From Williamsia serinedens (lineage in GTDB: Bacteria > Actinomycetota > Actinomycetes > Mycobacteriales > Mycobacteriaceae): a stretch of DNA of 64,000 nt. The translations under genes were made by a program, and so were the position numbers. Location: NCBI RefSeq assembly GCF_024171725.1, contig NZ_JAMTCG010000005.1, positions 310,001 through 374,000 of the forward strand, read 5' to 3'. Under the pieces are notes generated by a model. The model saw only the letters and a list, made by a program, of their open reading frames with translations. It was not told the origin of the DNA and ran no database searches. Shown one piece after another: positions 34,708 through 44,038 of the stretch. Numbering within the stretch: the first letter of the stretch is position 1; the number at the start of each line of letters is the position of its first letter.

Positions 34708-35766
34708 TCAGTCCCTCAGACGCCGGGCGGCGGCGACGCCGGCACCGCCGGCGGCGCCGAGGAGGACGGCTGTGGGGAGGCCGATCTTGGCGGCCTTGCG
34801 GGCGGTGCGGTAGTCGCGGATCTCCCAGCCGCGGACGCGGGCGACGTCGCGGAGGTCCGCGTCGGGGTTGATCGCGACGGCGGTGCCGACGAGGGACAAC
34901 ATCGGGACGTCGTTGTGGGAGTCGGAGTAGGCGGTGCAGCGCTTGAGGTTCAGGCCCTCACGGATGGCGAGGCTGCGGACGGCGTGCGCCTTGCCCAGGC
35001 CGTGGAGGATGTCGCCGACGAGCCGCCCGGTGAACGTCCCGTCGACGCTCTCCGCGACGGTCCCGAGCGCGCCGGTGAGCCCGAGGCGGTCCGCGATGGT
35101 CTGCGCGAGCTCGACGGGCGTGGCGGTGACCAGCCAGACCTGCTGGCCGGCGTCGAGGTGCATCTGCGCGAGAGTCCGTGTGCCGGGCCAGATCTTGTCC
35201 GCGATGACCTCGTCGAAGATCTCCTCGCCCAGGCGGACGAGTTCCTCGGTCGACCGACCGGCGATGAAGCTCAGGGCCTTCTCCCGGCCCGACGCGACGT
35301 CGTCGGCGTTCTCGCGACCGGTGATGCGGAACTTGGCCTGGGCCCAGATGAACTCGGCCATGTCGCGGTAGGAGAAGTAGTCACGGGCGGCAAGACCGCG
35401 GGCGAAGTGCACGATCGACGCGCCCTGGACCAGGGTGTTGTCGACGTCGAAGAAGGCCGCGGCGGTGAGGTCGGGCGGGACGTCGGTGGGGGTGCCGGGC
35501 TCGTCGTCGAGGTGGTCGCCGTCGGCGCGGCCCCGACGCTGCAGGGTGTTGTACGCGGCCTGGGCGCTGGCCTCACCGGCCAAAGAGTGGCGCAGTTCGG
35601 CAGCGGACTGACGGAAGCGGCCGACGCGTCCCGACTGTGCGGCACGGACAGCGCGCGACGACACCCAGTTGCTGACGGTTCCGCCGGCGTCACGGTCGTC
35701 GTCGGGGGCCGTGGGGCCCTGTGTCGACGACCGCTCCGGATCGTTCTCGCCGGGCGTGTCGCTCAC
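34708..35766 (-). CDS. serB1: HAD-IB family phosphatase SerB1-like
   Basis: 352 residues. The GTG at 35766 has a textbook AGGAGG ribosome site 7 bases upstream; the open frame continues upstream but without support. A disordered N-terminus of about 95 residues precedes the HAD domain: DVDNTLVQG (nucleophile Asp), LVTATP (motif II) and [11 protein letters not shown] (motif IV). The last 25 residues are hydrophobic ([15 protein letters not shown]) and may anchor it to the membrane. It is annotated as phosphoserine phosphatase in relatives (Rv0505c), but the true substrate is uncertain. Confidence 0.88.
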   Translation of the reverse strand: MSDTPGENDPERSSTQGPTAPDDDRDAGGTVSNWVSSRAVRAAQSGRVGRFRQSAAELRHSLAGEASAQAAYNTLQRRGRADGDHLDDEPGTPTDVPPDLTAAAFFDVDNTLVQGASIVHFARGLAARDYFSYRDMAEFIWAQAKFRITGRENADDVASGREKALSFIAGRSTEELVRLGEEIFDEVIADKIWPGTRTLAQMHLDAGQQVWLVTATPVELAQTIADRLGLTGALGTVAESVDGTFTGRLVGDILHGLGKAHAVRSLAIREGLNLKRCTAYSDSHNDVPMLSLVGTAVAINPDADLRDVARVRGWEIRDYRTARKAAKIGLPTAVLLGAAGGAGVAAARRLRD

Positions 35767-35859
35767 CGGATCGCCTCCTGCTGGTGCGGGTCTCCCAGAG
35801 TAGTCGTCGGGCCGGACGCGCCCCGAGCGCCGTCCCGGGGCGGTGGGAGGATTGTCGAC

Positions 35860-36108
35860 GTGGCCGTCACCCTGCTCACCCGCGCCGGCTGTCCGGCCTG
35901 CGCACGCGCCCTCGATGACCTGCGACCGCTGTGTGCGGAGTTCGCGGCGGACCTGTCCGTCGTCGACGTCGACGAGGCCGCCGCCGACGACCCGGAACTG
36001 CGCGCGGAATTCGGCGACCGACTCCCCGTGGTCCTGCTCGACGGCGTCGAACACAGCTACGGCGAGGTCGACGCACCCCGACTGCGCGCCGACCTCCGGT
36101 CCAGGTGA
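35860..36108 (+). CDS. Glutaredoxin-like protein (Rv0508-like)
   Basis: 82 residues from a GTG, with GGGAGG 9 bases upstream. Thioredoxin fold with the redox motif CPAC ([11 protein letters not shown]) and the cis-Pro loop RLPVVLLDG. It belongs to the short glutaredoxin/DUF836 group. In mycothiol producers such proteins may use mycothiol as partner. It lies just before the Rex operator, as in M. tuberculosis where it precedes hemA. Confidence 0.88.
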   Translation: MAVTLLTRAGCPACARALDDLRPLCAEFAADLSVVDVDEAAADDPELRAEFGDRLPVVLLDGVEHSYGEVDAPRLRADLRSR

Positions 36109-36116
36109 GAGCCGCT

Positions 36117-36134
36117 TTGTGAACACGTTCACAA
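36117..36134. promoter_or_regulatory. Rex operator before rex-hemACDB
   Basis: TTGTGAACACGTTCACAA matches the Rex consensus TTGTGAA-N4-TTCACAA exactly. It lies 72 bases before the rex ATG, just after the glutaredoxin stop, and next to TATACC, a possible -10. Rex should bind here when NADH is low relative to NAD+ and release when NADH rises. Confidence 0.88.
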
Positions 36135-36205
36135 GCGGTATACCCTCGGATGCCGAATGCCCTCACCCGGCACACCGTGTGTCCGGGTCGACGCCGGAGG
36201 TGACG

Positions 36206-36946
36206 ATGACGCGAGGTCCGCAGTCGTCGTCCCCCGATCCCGACATCGGCGGGCACATCCCGGCCGCGTCCGTCGCGCGGCTCGCCGCCTACCTGCACGT
36301 GCTGCGCACGCTGAGCGAGAACGGTGTCGTGGTGACCTCGAGCGGTCAGCTCGCGACCGCTGCCGGCGTGAACCCCGCGATCCTGCGCAAGGACCTGTCC
36401 CACATCGGCGCCAACGGCGTCCGCGGCGTCGGATACGACGTCGCGCGCCTCACCGCCCGCATCTCTCGCGCGCTGCGCACGTCGGACACGCACAACGTCG
36501 CGCTCGCCGGGGCCGGTCTGCTCGGTCGCGCACTGATCGCCCACACCGGTTTCGGCCGCGGGTTCCGCGTGGTTGCGATGTTCGACACGGATCCGGCCGT
36601 CGTGGGTACGGGATTCCGGTCGGAGGCCGTTGACATCACCGTGGCACCGATGTCGGATCTGGCGCGACAGTGCGCCGAACGCGAGGTGGACGTGGCCGTG
36701 ATCGCCACGCCCGACCCCCTCGCGCAGTCGACCTGCGACGCGTTCGTCCACGCCGGCATCCGCCAGATCCTCAACGTCAGCACCGTGACGCTGCGCACGC
36801 CGCCGAGCGTGCACGTGCGCCCGGTCGACCTGGCGCTGGAGCTGCAGGTGCTCTCGTTCAACGCCTCCCGCGACGCGGTCGACCCGCCGTCGCCCGGGGG
36901 CCGGATCGATTCCCGCGACGACTGCGGGGAGAAGGTGAGCGTGTGA
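36206..36946 (+). CDS. rex: Redox-sensing transcriptional repressor Rex
   Basis: 246 residues; ATG with GGAGG at 5 bases. The N-terminal winged helix ([35 protein letters not shown]) and the Rossmann domain ([16 protein letters not shown]) are complete, and the C-terminal helix that swaps between subunits is present. It senses NADH/NAD+. The order Rex box, rex, hemA, hemC, hemD is the same as in Streptomyces coelicolor, where Rex controls this operon. Mycobacteria lack Rex. The stop overlaps the GTG of hemA. Confidence 0.94.
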   Translation: MTRGPQSSSPDPDIGGHIPAASVARLAAYLHVLRTLSENGVVVTSSGQLATAAGVNPAILRKDLSHIGANGVRGVGYDVARLTARISRALRTSDTHNVALAGAGLLGRALIAHTGFGRGFRVVAMFDTDPAVVGTGFRSEAVDITVAPMSDLARQCAEREVDVAVIATPDPLAQSTCDAFVHAGIRQILNVSTVTLRTPPSVHVRPVDLALELQVLSFNASRDAVDPPSPGGRIDSRDDCGEKVSV

Positions 36947-38307
36947 GCGTCTTCCTGTTCGGCGTGTCCCACCGCAGTGCACCGGTTCCGGTGCTCGAGC
37001 GGTTGGCCGTCTCCGACGGTGACCGGCCCAAGCTGGTCGACCGACTGCTGCGTGTCCCGCAGATCTCCGAGGCGATGGTGGTCTCCACCTGCAACCGCGT
37101 CGAGGTGTACGCCGTCGTCGACGCGTTCCACCCCGCACTCGAGGCGGTCGGTGACGTCCTCGGTGAGCACTCGGGCATGAGCGTCACGGAGATGACCCGC
37201 CACGCCTACGTCCGCTACTCCGAGGCCGCTGTCGAGCACCTGTTCACGGTGGCCGCGGGCCTCGACTCGCTCGTCGTCGGCGAGCAGCAGATCCTCGGGC
37301 AGATCCGGGCCGCCTACGCCAGCGCCGACGAGCACTCCTCGGCTGGCCGCGTCCTGCACGAGCTCGCCCAGCAGGCGCTGCGCGTCGGCAAGCGGGTGCA
37401 CAGCGAGACCGGCATCGACCGCGCCGGCGCGTCGGTGGTGTCCGTCGCCGTCGACCGTGCGCGCGGTCTTCTGTCGGCCGACGGCGGCACCACCCTCGAC
37501 ACGGCGGTCGTCCTCGGCGCCGGCGCGATGGGTGGCCTGGCGGCGGCCCACCTGGCCCGCGAGGGCGTCACCGACCTCGCCGTCGTGAACCGCACGGCCG
37601 AGAAGGCGCAGCACCTCGCCGAGTCGGTGCAGGCGCACCAGGGTGTCGCCGCCCGCGCCGTCGACATGGCCGATCTCGCCGACGCCGTCGCCGACGCCGA
37701 CCTGCTCGTCAGCTGCACCGGTGCAGTCGGCGCGGTGGTCAGCGTGGGGGAGATCCACTCCGCGCTCGCGCGTCGCACCCGGTCGACGCCGCTGGTCATC
37801 TGCGACCTCGGCCTGCCCCGCAACGTCGACCCGGCCGCGGCCCGACTCCCCGGCGTCCACGTCGTCGACATCGAGAGCCTGCGCGGCACGCCCGCCACCC
37901 AGGCCGCCACCGACGACGCCGCCGCGGCCCGCGACATCGTCGCCGGGGAACTCGCCGACTACCTCGCCCACCAGCGTCAGGCCGAGGTCACCCCGACGGT
38001 CACCGCCCTGCGGCAGCGCGCGGCGGAGATGGTCGAGGCGGAGATCCTGCGCCTCGAGACCCGTCTGCCCGGGCTCGACGAGCCGCAGCGCGACGAGGTC
38101 GCCAAGGCCGTCCGCCGCGTCGTCGACAAGCTCCTGCACGCTCCGACCGTGCGCGTGAAGCAGCTCGCGTCGACCCCGAACGGCGATCACTACGCCGAGG
38201 CGCTGCGCGAGCTGTTCGAGCTGACCCCCGGTGCGGCCGAGTCGGTCTCGGCTCCCGAGACGGGACTCGCCGTCGACGACGCACCCGCCGCGCGGGGAGC
38301 CCGGTGA
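36943..38307 (+). CDS. hemA: Glutamyl-tRNA reductase
   Basis: 454 residues. The catalytic nucleophile Cys50 lies in [11 protein letters not shown], the family signature [22 protein letters not shown] follows in short, then the NADPH domain ([13 protein letters not shown]) and the dimerisation helix bundle. It reduces glutamyl-tRNA to glutamate-1-semialdehyde, the first step of C5-pathway tetrapyrrole synthesis. It is translationally coupled to rex before it and hemC after it. HemL, the next enzyme, is encoded 18 kb away. Confidence 0.96.
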   Translation: MSVFLFGVSHRSAPVPVLERLAVSDGDRPKLVDRLLRVPQISEAMVVSTCNRVEVYAVVDAFHPALEAVGDVLGEHSGMSVTEMTRHAYVRYSEAAVEHLFTVAAGLDSLVVGEQQILGQIRAAYASADEHSSAGRVLHELAQQALRVGKRVHSETGIDRAGASVVSVAVDRARGLLSADGGTTLDTAVVLGAGAMGGLAAAHLAREGVTDLAVVNRTAEKAQHLAESVQAHQGVAARAVDMADLADAVADADLLVSCTGAVGAVVSVGEIHSALARRTRSTPLVICDLGLPRNVDPAAARLPGVHVVDIESLRGTPATQAATDDAAAARDIVAGELADYLAHQRQAEVTPTVTALRQRAAEMVEAEILRLETRLPGLDEPQRDEVAKAVRRVVDKLLHAPTVRVKQLASTPNGDHYAEALRELFELTPGAAESVSAPETGLAVDDAPAARGAR

Positions 38308-39239
38308 CGGGTCGGGGGACCATCCGGATCGGCACACGCGGGTCGCTGCTGGCGCGCACGCAGTCCGGGGACGTCCGGGACGCGCTGATCGAGGCCGGGC
38401 ACGACGCGGAGCTCGTCGTCATCACGACGGCCGGCGACCTCTCGGCCGAGCCGGTGGAGAAGATCGGCGTCGGTGTCTTCACCACGGCGATCCGGGCCGC
38501 CCTGCACAACGGCGAGATCGACGTCGCCGTGCACAGCTACAAGGACCTCCCGACCGCGCCCGAGGAGGGTCTGACCATCGCGGCCGTGCCGCCGCGGGCG
38601 GACTCGCGGGACGCGCTGGTCGCCGCGGGTGGACGGGTGCTCGGCGAGCTGCCTCCCGGCTCGACGGTCGGGACGTCGGCGCCGCGGAGGGTCGCGCAGC
38701 TTAACGCACTGGGTCTGGGTTTGGAAATCCGCCCCCTACGAGGCAACCTGGACACTCGGTTGGGCAAAGTCGCCGGCGGCGAACTCGACGCAGTGGTGGT
38801 GGCCCGAGCCGGGTTGGTCCGCATCGGTCGCGAAGACGAGGTGACCGAGGCATTCGACCCGGTCGTGCTGCTCCCGGCGCCCGCACAGGGCGCACTCGCG
38901 GTGGAGTGCCGCTCCGACGATGCCGAACTGGTGAGCATTCTCGCCGAGCTCGACGACGCCCCATCCCGGGCCACGGTCGACGCGGAACGGTCGGTGCTGG
39001 CGGCCCTCGAGGCCGGGTGCACCGCGCCGGTCGGCGCGATCGCGGAGGTGGTGGAGTCGCTCGACGACGACGGGCGCGTCGTCGACGAGCTGTCGCTGCG
39101 GGCGGGTGTGGCCGCGCTGGACGGATCCGACGAGATCCGCGCCTCCGTGGTCGGACCGGTCGCACGCGCGGTCGAACTCGGTCGGGAACTCGCCGCAGAA
39201 CTGCTGGAGCGTGGGGCCGCTGAGGTCATGCGCGACTAG
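38304..39239 (+). CDS. hemC: Hydroxymethylbilane synthase
   Basis: 311 residues. [12 protein letters not shown] at the N-terminus, catalytic Asp81 in [16 protein letters not shown] for pyrrole binding and Cys239 in [10 protein letters not shown] for the dipyrromethane cofactor. It joins four porphobilinogens into hydroxymethylbilane. The GTG start overlaps the hemA stop. Around 38700-38800 codon use is a little less GC-rich than in the neighbours, but the protein is intact. Confidence 0.96.
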   Translation: MTGRGTIRIGTRGSLLARTQSGDVRDALIEAGHDAELVVITTAGDLSAEPVEKIGVGVFTTAIRAALHNGEIDVAVHSYKDLPTAPEEGLTIAAVPPRADSRDALVAAGGRVLGELPPGSTVGTSAPRRVAQLNALGLGLEIRPLRGNLDTRLGKVAGGELDAVVVARAGLVRIGREDEVTEAFDPVVLLPAPAQGALAVECRSDDAELVSILAELDDAPSRATVDAERSVLAALEAGCTAPVGAIAEVVESLDDDGRVVDELSLRAGVAALDGSDEIRASVVGPVARAVELGRELAAELLERGAAEVMRD

Positions 39240-39284
39240 CAGCCACCTCGGACGACCCCAGGAGGGGTCAGGAGAGTGCACCGC

Positions 39285-40868
39285 ATGAGCCGCACGAAGA
39301 AGGCAAGCCCCGGTCGGATCCTGTTCGTCGGGTCGGGCCCCGGGAACCCCGCTCTGCTCACCGTCCGCGCGCGTGACGCGCTCGCCGGCGCGACCACCGT
39401 CTTCGTCGACCCCGACGTCCCCGCGGGCGTGCTCGAGCTGGTCGGCGCCGACGCCCCCGTCGTCGAGCCGACCGAGACCGACGGCGACGACACCGCCCGT
39501 GTGCGTCCCGCGCTGGGTGATCCGAGTGAGGTCGCCAAGACCCTGCTCGCCGCGGCGAAGGCCGGCGACGACGTCGTCCGGCTCGTCGCGGGCGACCCGC
39601 TGACCACCGACTCCGTCCTCACCGAGGTCTCCGCGATCGCTCGGACGTCGGTGCCGTTCGAGGTCATCCCCGGTCTGCCCGCCGCCGCCGCGGTCCCGAG
39701 CTACGCCGGCATGCCGCTGGGCTCCGGCCACACCGAGGCCGACGTCCGCGGCGAGGTCGACTGGGCCGCCCTGGCCGCCGCCCCCGGACCGCTGGTGCTG
39801 CACGCGACCGCCGCACACCTCGCCGAGGCCGCGAGCGCGCTGACCGAACACGGCCTGGCTGCGCAGACCCCGGTCGCGGTGACGGTCAACGGCACGACGT
39901 GCCAGCAGCGCACCGTCGAGGCCACGCTGGCCACCCTCAACGACTCGGCCGCCGGCCTGCAGGGTCCGCTGATCGTCACCGTCGGCAAGGTGGTGAGCCA
40001 GCGCGGCAAGCTCAACTGGTGGGAGTCGCGGGCGCTCTACGGCTGGACCGTCCTGGTGCCGCGTACCAAGGACCAGGCCGGCGAGATGAGCGATCGTCTC
40101 GTGACCCACGGCGCGGTCCCGATGGAGGTCCCGACCATCGCCGTCGAGCCGCCGCGCAGCCCCGCGCAGATGGAGCGCGCGGTGAAGGGCCTCGTCGACG
40201 GCCGCTACCAGTGGGTCGTCTTCACCTCGACCAACGCCGTGCGCGCGGTGTGGGACAAGTTCGCCGAGTTCGGTCTCGACGCCCGCGCGTTCAGCGGCGT
40301 CAAGATCGCCTGTGTCGGTGAGGCGACCGCGGCCAAGGTGCGCACGTTCGGCATCGAGCCCGAGCTGATCCCGTCCGGCGAGCAGTCGTCGCTGGGTCTG
40401 CTGGACGACTTCCCGCCTTACGACGACGTCTTCGACCCGGTGAACCGGATCCTGCTGCCGCGCGCCGACATCGCCACCGAGACCCTCTCCGAGGGCCTGC
40501 GCGATCGCGGCTGGGAGATCGACGACGTGACCGCCTACCGCACCGTCCGCGCGGCACCGCCGCCGGCGACGACGCGCGAGATGATCAAGACCGGCGGGTT
40601 CGACGCGGTCTGCTTCACCTCGAGCTCGACGGTCCGAAACCTTGTCGGCATCGCGGGCAAGCCCCACGCGCGCACCATCGTCGCGTGCATCGGGCCCAAG
40701 ACCGCAGAGACGGCGACCGAGTTCGGCCTCCGGGTCGACGTGCAGCCGGAGACGGCGTCGGTGCCCGACCTCGTCGACGCGCTCGCCGAGCACGCCGCGC
40801 GTCTGCGCGCCGAGGGCGCCCTGCCCCCGCCGCGGAAGAAGGCCCGCCGCACCTCCCGGTCGTCCTGA
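39285..40868 (+). CDS. hemD: Fused uroporphyrinogen-III C-methyltransferase / synthase (CobA-HemD)
   Basis: 527 residues from the ATG at 39285 (GGAG at 10 bases); a GTG at 39276 is an alternative. Residues 12-245 are a CobA-type SAM methyltransferase domain (FVGSGPGNPALLT, VAGDPLTTDS). Residues 260-510 are uroporphyrinogen-III synthase (VLVPRTKDQAGEMSDRL, FTSTNAVRAV, FTSSSTVRN). It cyclises hydroxymethylbilane and may methylate the product for siroheme or cobalamin. The same fusion is found in mycobacteria (Rv0511). The methyltransferase half is divergent, so its activity is less certain. Confidence 0.92.
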   Translation: MSRTKKASPGRILFVGSGPGNPALLTVRARDALAGATTVFVDPDVPAGVLELVGADAPVVEPTETDGDDTARVRPALGDPSEVAKTLLAAAKAGDDVVRLVAGDPLTTDSVLTEVSAIARTSVPFEVIPGLPAAAAVPSYAGMPLGSGHTEADVRGEVDWAALAAAPGPLVLHATAAHLAEAASALTEHGLAAQTPVAVTVNGTTCQQRTVEATLATLNDSAAGLQGPLIVTVGKVVSQRGKLNWWESRALYGWTVLVPRTKDQAGEMSDRLVTHGAVPMEVPTIAVEPPRSPAQMERAVKGLVDGRYQWVVFTSTNAVRAVWDKFAEFGLDARAFSGVKIACVGEATAAKVRTFGIEPELIPSGEQSSLGLLDDFPPYDDVFDPVNRILLPRADIATETLSEGLRDRGWEIDDVTAYRTVRAAPPPATTREMIKTGGFDAVCFTSSSTVRNLVGIAGKPHARTIVACIGPKTAETATEFGLRVDVQPETASVPDLVDALAEHAARLRAEGALPPPRKKARRTSRSS

Positions 40869-40873
40869 TCCCG

Positions 40874-41866
40874 GTGTCGGACAGCCCGATCCGTCCTGAC
40901 ATCCGGCCCCGTCGGCTGCGCACCTCGTCGGCGATGCGTCGGCTGGTCGCCGAGACGTCGGTCGAGCCGCGACATCTCGTGCTGCCGGTGTTCGTCGCCG
41001 ACGGCATCGATGCGCCGCAGCCGATCTCGTCGATGCCCGGCGTCGTCCAGCACACGATCGACTCGCTGCGCGCCGCCGCCGACGAGGCCGTCGCAGCCGG
41101 TGTCGGCGGTCTGATGCTGTTCGGCGTCCCGAAGGCCGAGGACAAGGACGGCGTCGGCTCCGGCGCCGACGACCCCGACGGCATCCTCAACCGCGCCCTG
41201 CGTGCGCTCCGGAACGACCTCGGTGACGCGACGGTCCTCATGGCCGACACCTGCCTCGACGAGTTCACCGATCACGGGCACTGCGGTGTCCTCGACGACC
41301 GCGGTCGCGTCGACAACGACGCCTCCGTCGAGCGGTACGTCTGGATGGCCGTCGCGCAGGCGGAGGCAGGCGCGCATCTGCTCGGTCCGAGCGGGATGAT
41401 GGACGGCCAGGTCGGCGCGATCCGTGCCGGACTCGACGACGCCGGCTTCCTCGACACCGGCATCCTCGCCTACACCGCGAAGTACGCGTCGGCCTTCTAC
41501 GGGCCGTTCCGCGAGGCCGTCGCGAGCACCCTCCAAGGGGACAGGCGTACCTACCAGCAGGACACCGCGAACCGGGGCGAGGCGATGCGCGAGCTGGACC
41601 TCGACCTCGCCGAGGGCGCCGACATCGTCATGGTGAAGCCGGCGATGAGCTACCTCGACATCGTCCGCGACGTCGCGAACGTCGTCGACGTGCCGGTCGC
41701 GGCGTATCAGATCTCGGGGGAGTACGCGATGATCACCGCCGCCGCCGAGCGCGGCTGGATCGACCGCGATGCCGCGATCGTCGAGTCGGTGACCTCCATC
41801 CGCCGCGCGGGTGCGTCGATCGTCCTCACCTACTGGGCGACGGAACTCGCGACCCGGCTGCTCTGA
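40874..41866 (+). CDS. hemB: Porphobilinogen synthase (delta-aminolevulinic acid dehydratase)
   Basis: 330 residues from a GTG 5 bases after the hemD stop. Schiff-base lysines are Lys203 (AYTAKYASAFYGPFR) and Lys255 (MVKPAMSYLD). The metal loop reads DTCLDEFTDHGHCG: Cys127 and Cys137 fit a zinc enzyme but the middle ligand is Asp129, as in magnesium-type enzymes. It condenses two 5-aminolevulinates. It is the last heme gene in the operon although it acts before hemC. Confidence 0.95.
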   Translation: MSDSPIRPDIRPRRLRTSSAMRRLVAETSVEPRHLVLPVFVADGIDAPQPISSMPGVVQHTIDSLRAAADEAVAAGVGGLMLFGVPKAEDKDGVGSGADDPDGILNRALRALRNDLGDATVLMADTCLDEFTDHGHCGVLDDRGRVDNDASVERYVWMAVAQAEAGAHLLGPSGMMDGQVGAIRAGLDDAGFLDTGILAYTAKYASAFYGPFREAVASTLQGDRRTYQQDTANRGEAMRELDLDLAEGADIVMVKPAMSYLDIVRDVANVVDVPVAAYQISGEYAMITAAAERGWIDRDAAIVESVTSIRRAGASIVLTYWATELATRLL

Positions 41867-41888
41867 GCGCACGACTACCCTGGCGGCC

Positions 41889-42794
41889 ATGTCAGACCGG
41901 TTGAGCCCACCGCCGGGCGGGTCCGCGCCGGAACCCGGCGCGAAGCCGACCCTCCCGTCGCAACTGGCGATCGCCACCGAGTTGTGGCTGGTCGTCGTCC
42001 TCGGTCAGGCCGTGGCCTACGCCGGCCAGTACCCGACGGCGTCGGACTCGGTCCGGGAGGCCGCGCGCAACGCCTCGTCCGGGGCGTCGGCCGAGGAGAT
42101 CCGCACGTTGACCTCCACCGGGACGGTGGTGGGCGTCTATGTCGCCGTGGGCGTCCTGCTGTCGGTGCTGTCGTTGCTCGTCGTGTGGCTGGCCCGTACC
42201 GGCCACAACTGGGCCCGGATGGTGCTCATCTTCTTCAGCGCGTTCATCGTCGTGCAGACGGTTCTCGGGCTGTTCGGCGACGGTGCCGCGTCCTGGACGA
42301 CGATCCCCGCGGTGCTCAGCGGCGTCGCGGCGCTCGGTGCGGCCTGGCTGCTGATGCAGCGTGACGTCGAGACCTTCTGCCGCGCGATGGCCGCCTTCCG
42401 TAAGGGCGGCGCCGGGGGAGGCCCGCCCTCGGTCGGGCAGCCGCCGTATCCGCAGCAGCCCTACCAGGCACCGCAGCAGCCGTATCAGCCGCCGCAGCAG
42501 TCGTACCGACCCCCGATGCAGCCCGGCCTCGACCCGTCGGCCCGGTACGACCCGCACGCCCATGACCCGCAGGGACCTCCGCGGTACACCCCGCCACCCA
42601 CCGCGCCGGGGTCGTATGGCGCACCCCCGCCGCTGTACCCGTCGTATCCCGAGCGTCGGTCCGACGGGGACGCACAGTCCGGCGGATGGGAACCCGCGCG
42701 GGGCGAGAACGTGCGCGAACGCCGCCCCGGCCGACCCGACGACGTCGCCGGTGACCGCCCCGACACCTCGGGCCGCGACGACCGGGGAGAATGA
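41889..42794 (+). CDS. Membrane protein with Pro/Gln/Tyr-rich cytoplasmic tail
   Basis: 301 residues. Four membrane segments in the first 160 residues (ELWLVVVLGQAVAYAG, VGVYVAVGVLLSVLSLLVVWLA, MVLIFFSAFIVVQTVLGL, VLSGVAALGAAWLLM). The rest is disordered, with a YQxPQQP-type repeat at about 190-215 and a charged end. Such tails in actinobacterial membrane proteins often serve as low-complexity scaffolds. The function is unknown. It follows hemB by 22 bases and overlaps the next gene by 4. Confidence 0.8.
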   Translation: MSDRLSPPPGGSAPEPGAKPTLPSQLAIATELWLVVVLGQAVAYAGQYPTASDSVREAARNASSGASAEEIRTLTSTGTVVGVYVAVGVLLSVLSLLVVWLARTGHNWARMVLIFFSAFIVVQTVLGLFGDGAASWTTIPAVLSGVAALGAAWLLMQRDVETFCRAMAAFRKGGAGGGPPSVGQPPYPQQPYQAPQQPYQPPQQSYRPPMQPGLDPSARYDPHAHDPQGPPRYTPPPTAPGSYGAPPPLYPSYPERRSDGDAQSGGWEPARGENVRERRPGRPDDVAGDRPDTSGRDDRGE

Positions 42795-43192
42795 CCGCCG
42801 TGACCGACAAGAAGCTGCCCGCGGACCCCTCGACGCCCAAGCAGGCGCTGTGGGCGATGCGCCTGTGGATGGCATCTGGTGTGTTGTTGCTCGTGACCGC
42901 GGTGTACTCACTGGTCGTCGGGATCGCCGCCGGCAGCGCGTTCCCGATCGGGCTGGCGGTGGTCTGCGTGATCGCCGGCGCGGTGACCCTCGTCCTGCGC
43001 CGTCGCGCGGGCGCCGGTGACCCGCGCTGGCGGTCGTCGGTGGCGGTGCTGACGCTCGTGGTGACCGTTCTCGGCATGCTGCTCGCGGTGCTGCTGGGCA
43101 TCCCCTTCGTGCTGCTGTGCGGTCTCGTCGGCCTGGTGGGGTCGATGCTCGCGTACCGGCCGGCCGCCGAACCCTGGTTCGAGCGTGGCTGA
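42791..43192 (+). CDS. Small membrane protein of unknown function
   Basis: 133 residues, four hydrophobic segments (about 28-48, 53-69, 85-102 and 105-120), short loops and a basic patch RRRAGAGDPRWR in the middle. Its ATG overlaps the stop of the gene before and its stop overlaps the start of the gene after, so it belongs to a tight post-hemB cluster. No known motif is seen. Confidence 0.75.
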   Translation: MTAVTDKKLPADPSTPKQALWAMRLWMASGVLLLVTAVYSLVVGIAAGSAFPIGLAVVCVIAGAVTLVLRRRAGAGDPRWRSSVAVLTLVVTVLGMLLAVLLGIPFVLLCGLVGLVGSMLAYRPAAEPWFERG

Positions 43193-43781
43193 GCAGCCCG
43201 ACGCCGCCGAGCCGGACGAGGGCGACCCGACCTCCGGGGCGGAGGATCTCCCGGCGCACCCCGAGGCCGATCTCCCCCCGCCCGAGGAGCGCGGCGAGGT
43301 GCTGTTCCGCGAGTCGGGCGGCAGCTGGTGGGTGGTGCTCATCGGACCGGTCCTCGTCGCGGCCGTCGTCGCGGTCGAGGCCAGCGGGCCCGGTCGGATC
43401 CACTGGCCGGTGCTGTCCATCTTCTTCGTGATCCTGACCGGCTTCTCCGCGCTGCAGGTCTACGCCGCGCGTCAACACGTGAGCGTCGAACTCACCGAGA
43501 CGACGCTGCGCCAGGGCGTCCGGACCATCCCGCTGTCGGACATCGCGACCATCCACCCCGAGAACCCCGGGGGCGACGCCAGGAAGTGGGAGAGTGCCCC
43601 GGCGCTCGGCGAGCTGTCAGGGGTGCCGCGGCGCCGGAAGGGCGTCGGACTGACGCTGACGTCGGGGTCGCTCGCGCAGGCATGGGCCCGTGACCACCAG
43701 CGGTTCCGTCAGGAACTCACCGAGGCGCACATGGCGGTGCAGATGGGTCTGGGACCGCGGAAAAAGCAGGACGAGGCGTGA
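43185..43781 (+). CDS. DUF3093-like/PH-like membrane protein (Rv0513-like)
   Basis: 198 residues from a GTG. An acidic N-terminus of about 45 residues, two membrane segments (WWVVLIGPVLVAAVVAVEA, WPVLSIFFVILTGFSALQVYAA), then a cytoplasmic domain with the pattern of small bacterial PH-like domains (VSVELTETTLRQGVRTIPLSDIATI). By position it matches Rv0513, downstream of hemB. The family name is uncertain; the role is unknown. Confidence 0.75.
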   Translation: MAEQPDAAEPDEGDPTSGAEDLPAHPEADLPPPEERGEVLFRESGGSWWVVLIGPVLVAAVVAVEASGPGRIHWPVLSIFFVILTGFSALQVYAARQHVSVELTETTLRQGVRTIPLSDIATIHPENPGGDARKWESAPALGELSGVPRRRKGVGLTLTSGSLAQAWARDHQRFRQELTEAHMAVQMGLGPRKKQDEA

Positions 43782-44038
43782 CCCGACAGCGGCTGCTCGT
43801 CGGGGTCACGCTGGTGGTCGGACTGCTGCTGGTCGCGGCCACGGTCTGGCTGTCGGTCACGTCGGTGCAGACGGCGGCCTACCCGCCGTTGCAACTCGAC
43901 GGTCGCACGGTGGCGGGCGCCTACAGCCTCACCGAGGTGCGGGGTGACCGCGTCGGGGCGGCGACGGTGTGCGCCGTGGCTGCCGTCGCCGCCCTCGCGT
44001 GGTGTGCGTCGGCGATCAGGGCTGCATCGCGACGGTGA
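43778..44038 (+). CDS. Two-span small membrane protein (Rv0514-like)
   Basis: 86 residues from a GTG overlapping the preceding stop. Membrane segments at about 6-26 and 61-80, with a short extracytoplasmic loop between. By position it matches Rv0514. Its last 23 bases overlap the 3' end of the convergent acyl-CoA dehydrogenase gene. Confidence 0.75.
   Translation: MTRQRLLVGVTLVVGLLLVAATVWLSVTSVQTAAYPPLQLDGRTVAGAYSLTEVRGDRVGAATVCAVAAVAALAWCASAIRAASRR

Noticed and set aside
36346-40793. Long minus-strand open frames (663 and 685 codons) opposite the rex-hem operon
   Set aside because: They are antisense to recognised heme genes, have no ribosome sites, and follow from high GC in third codon positions.
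42430-42510. Repeats of CAGCAGCC/TACCAG type resembling a repeat array
   Set aside because: They encode the YQxPQQP tail of the membrane protein; units are irregular and there are no spacers as in CRISPR.
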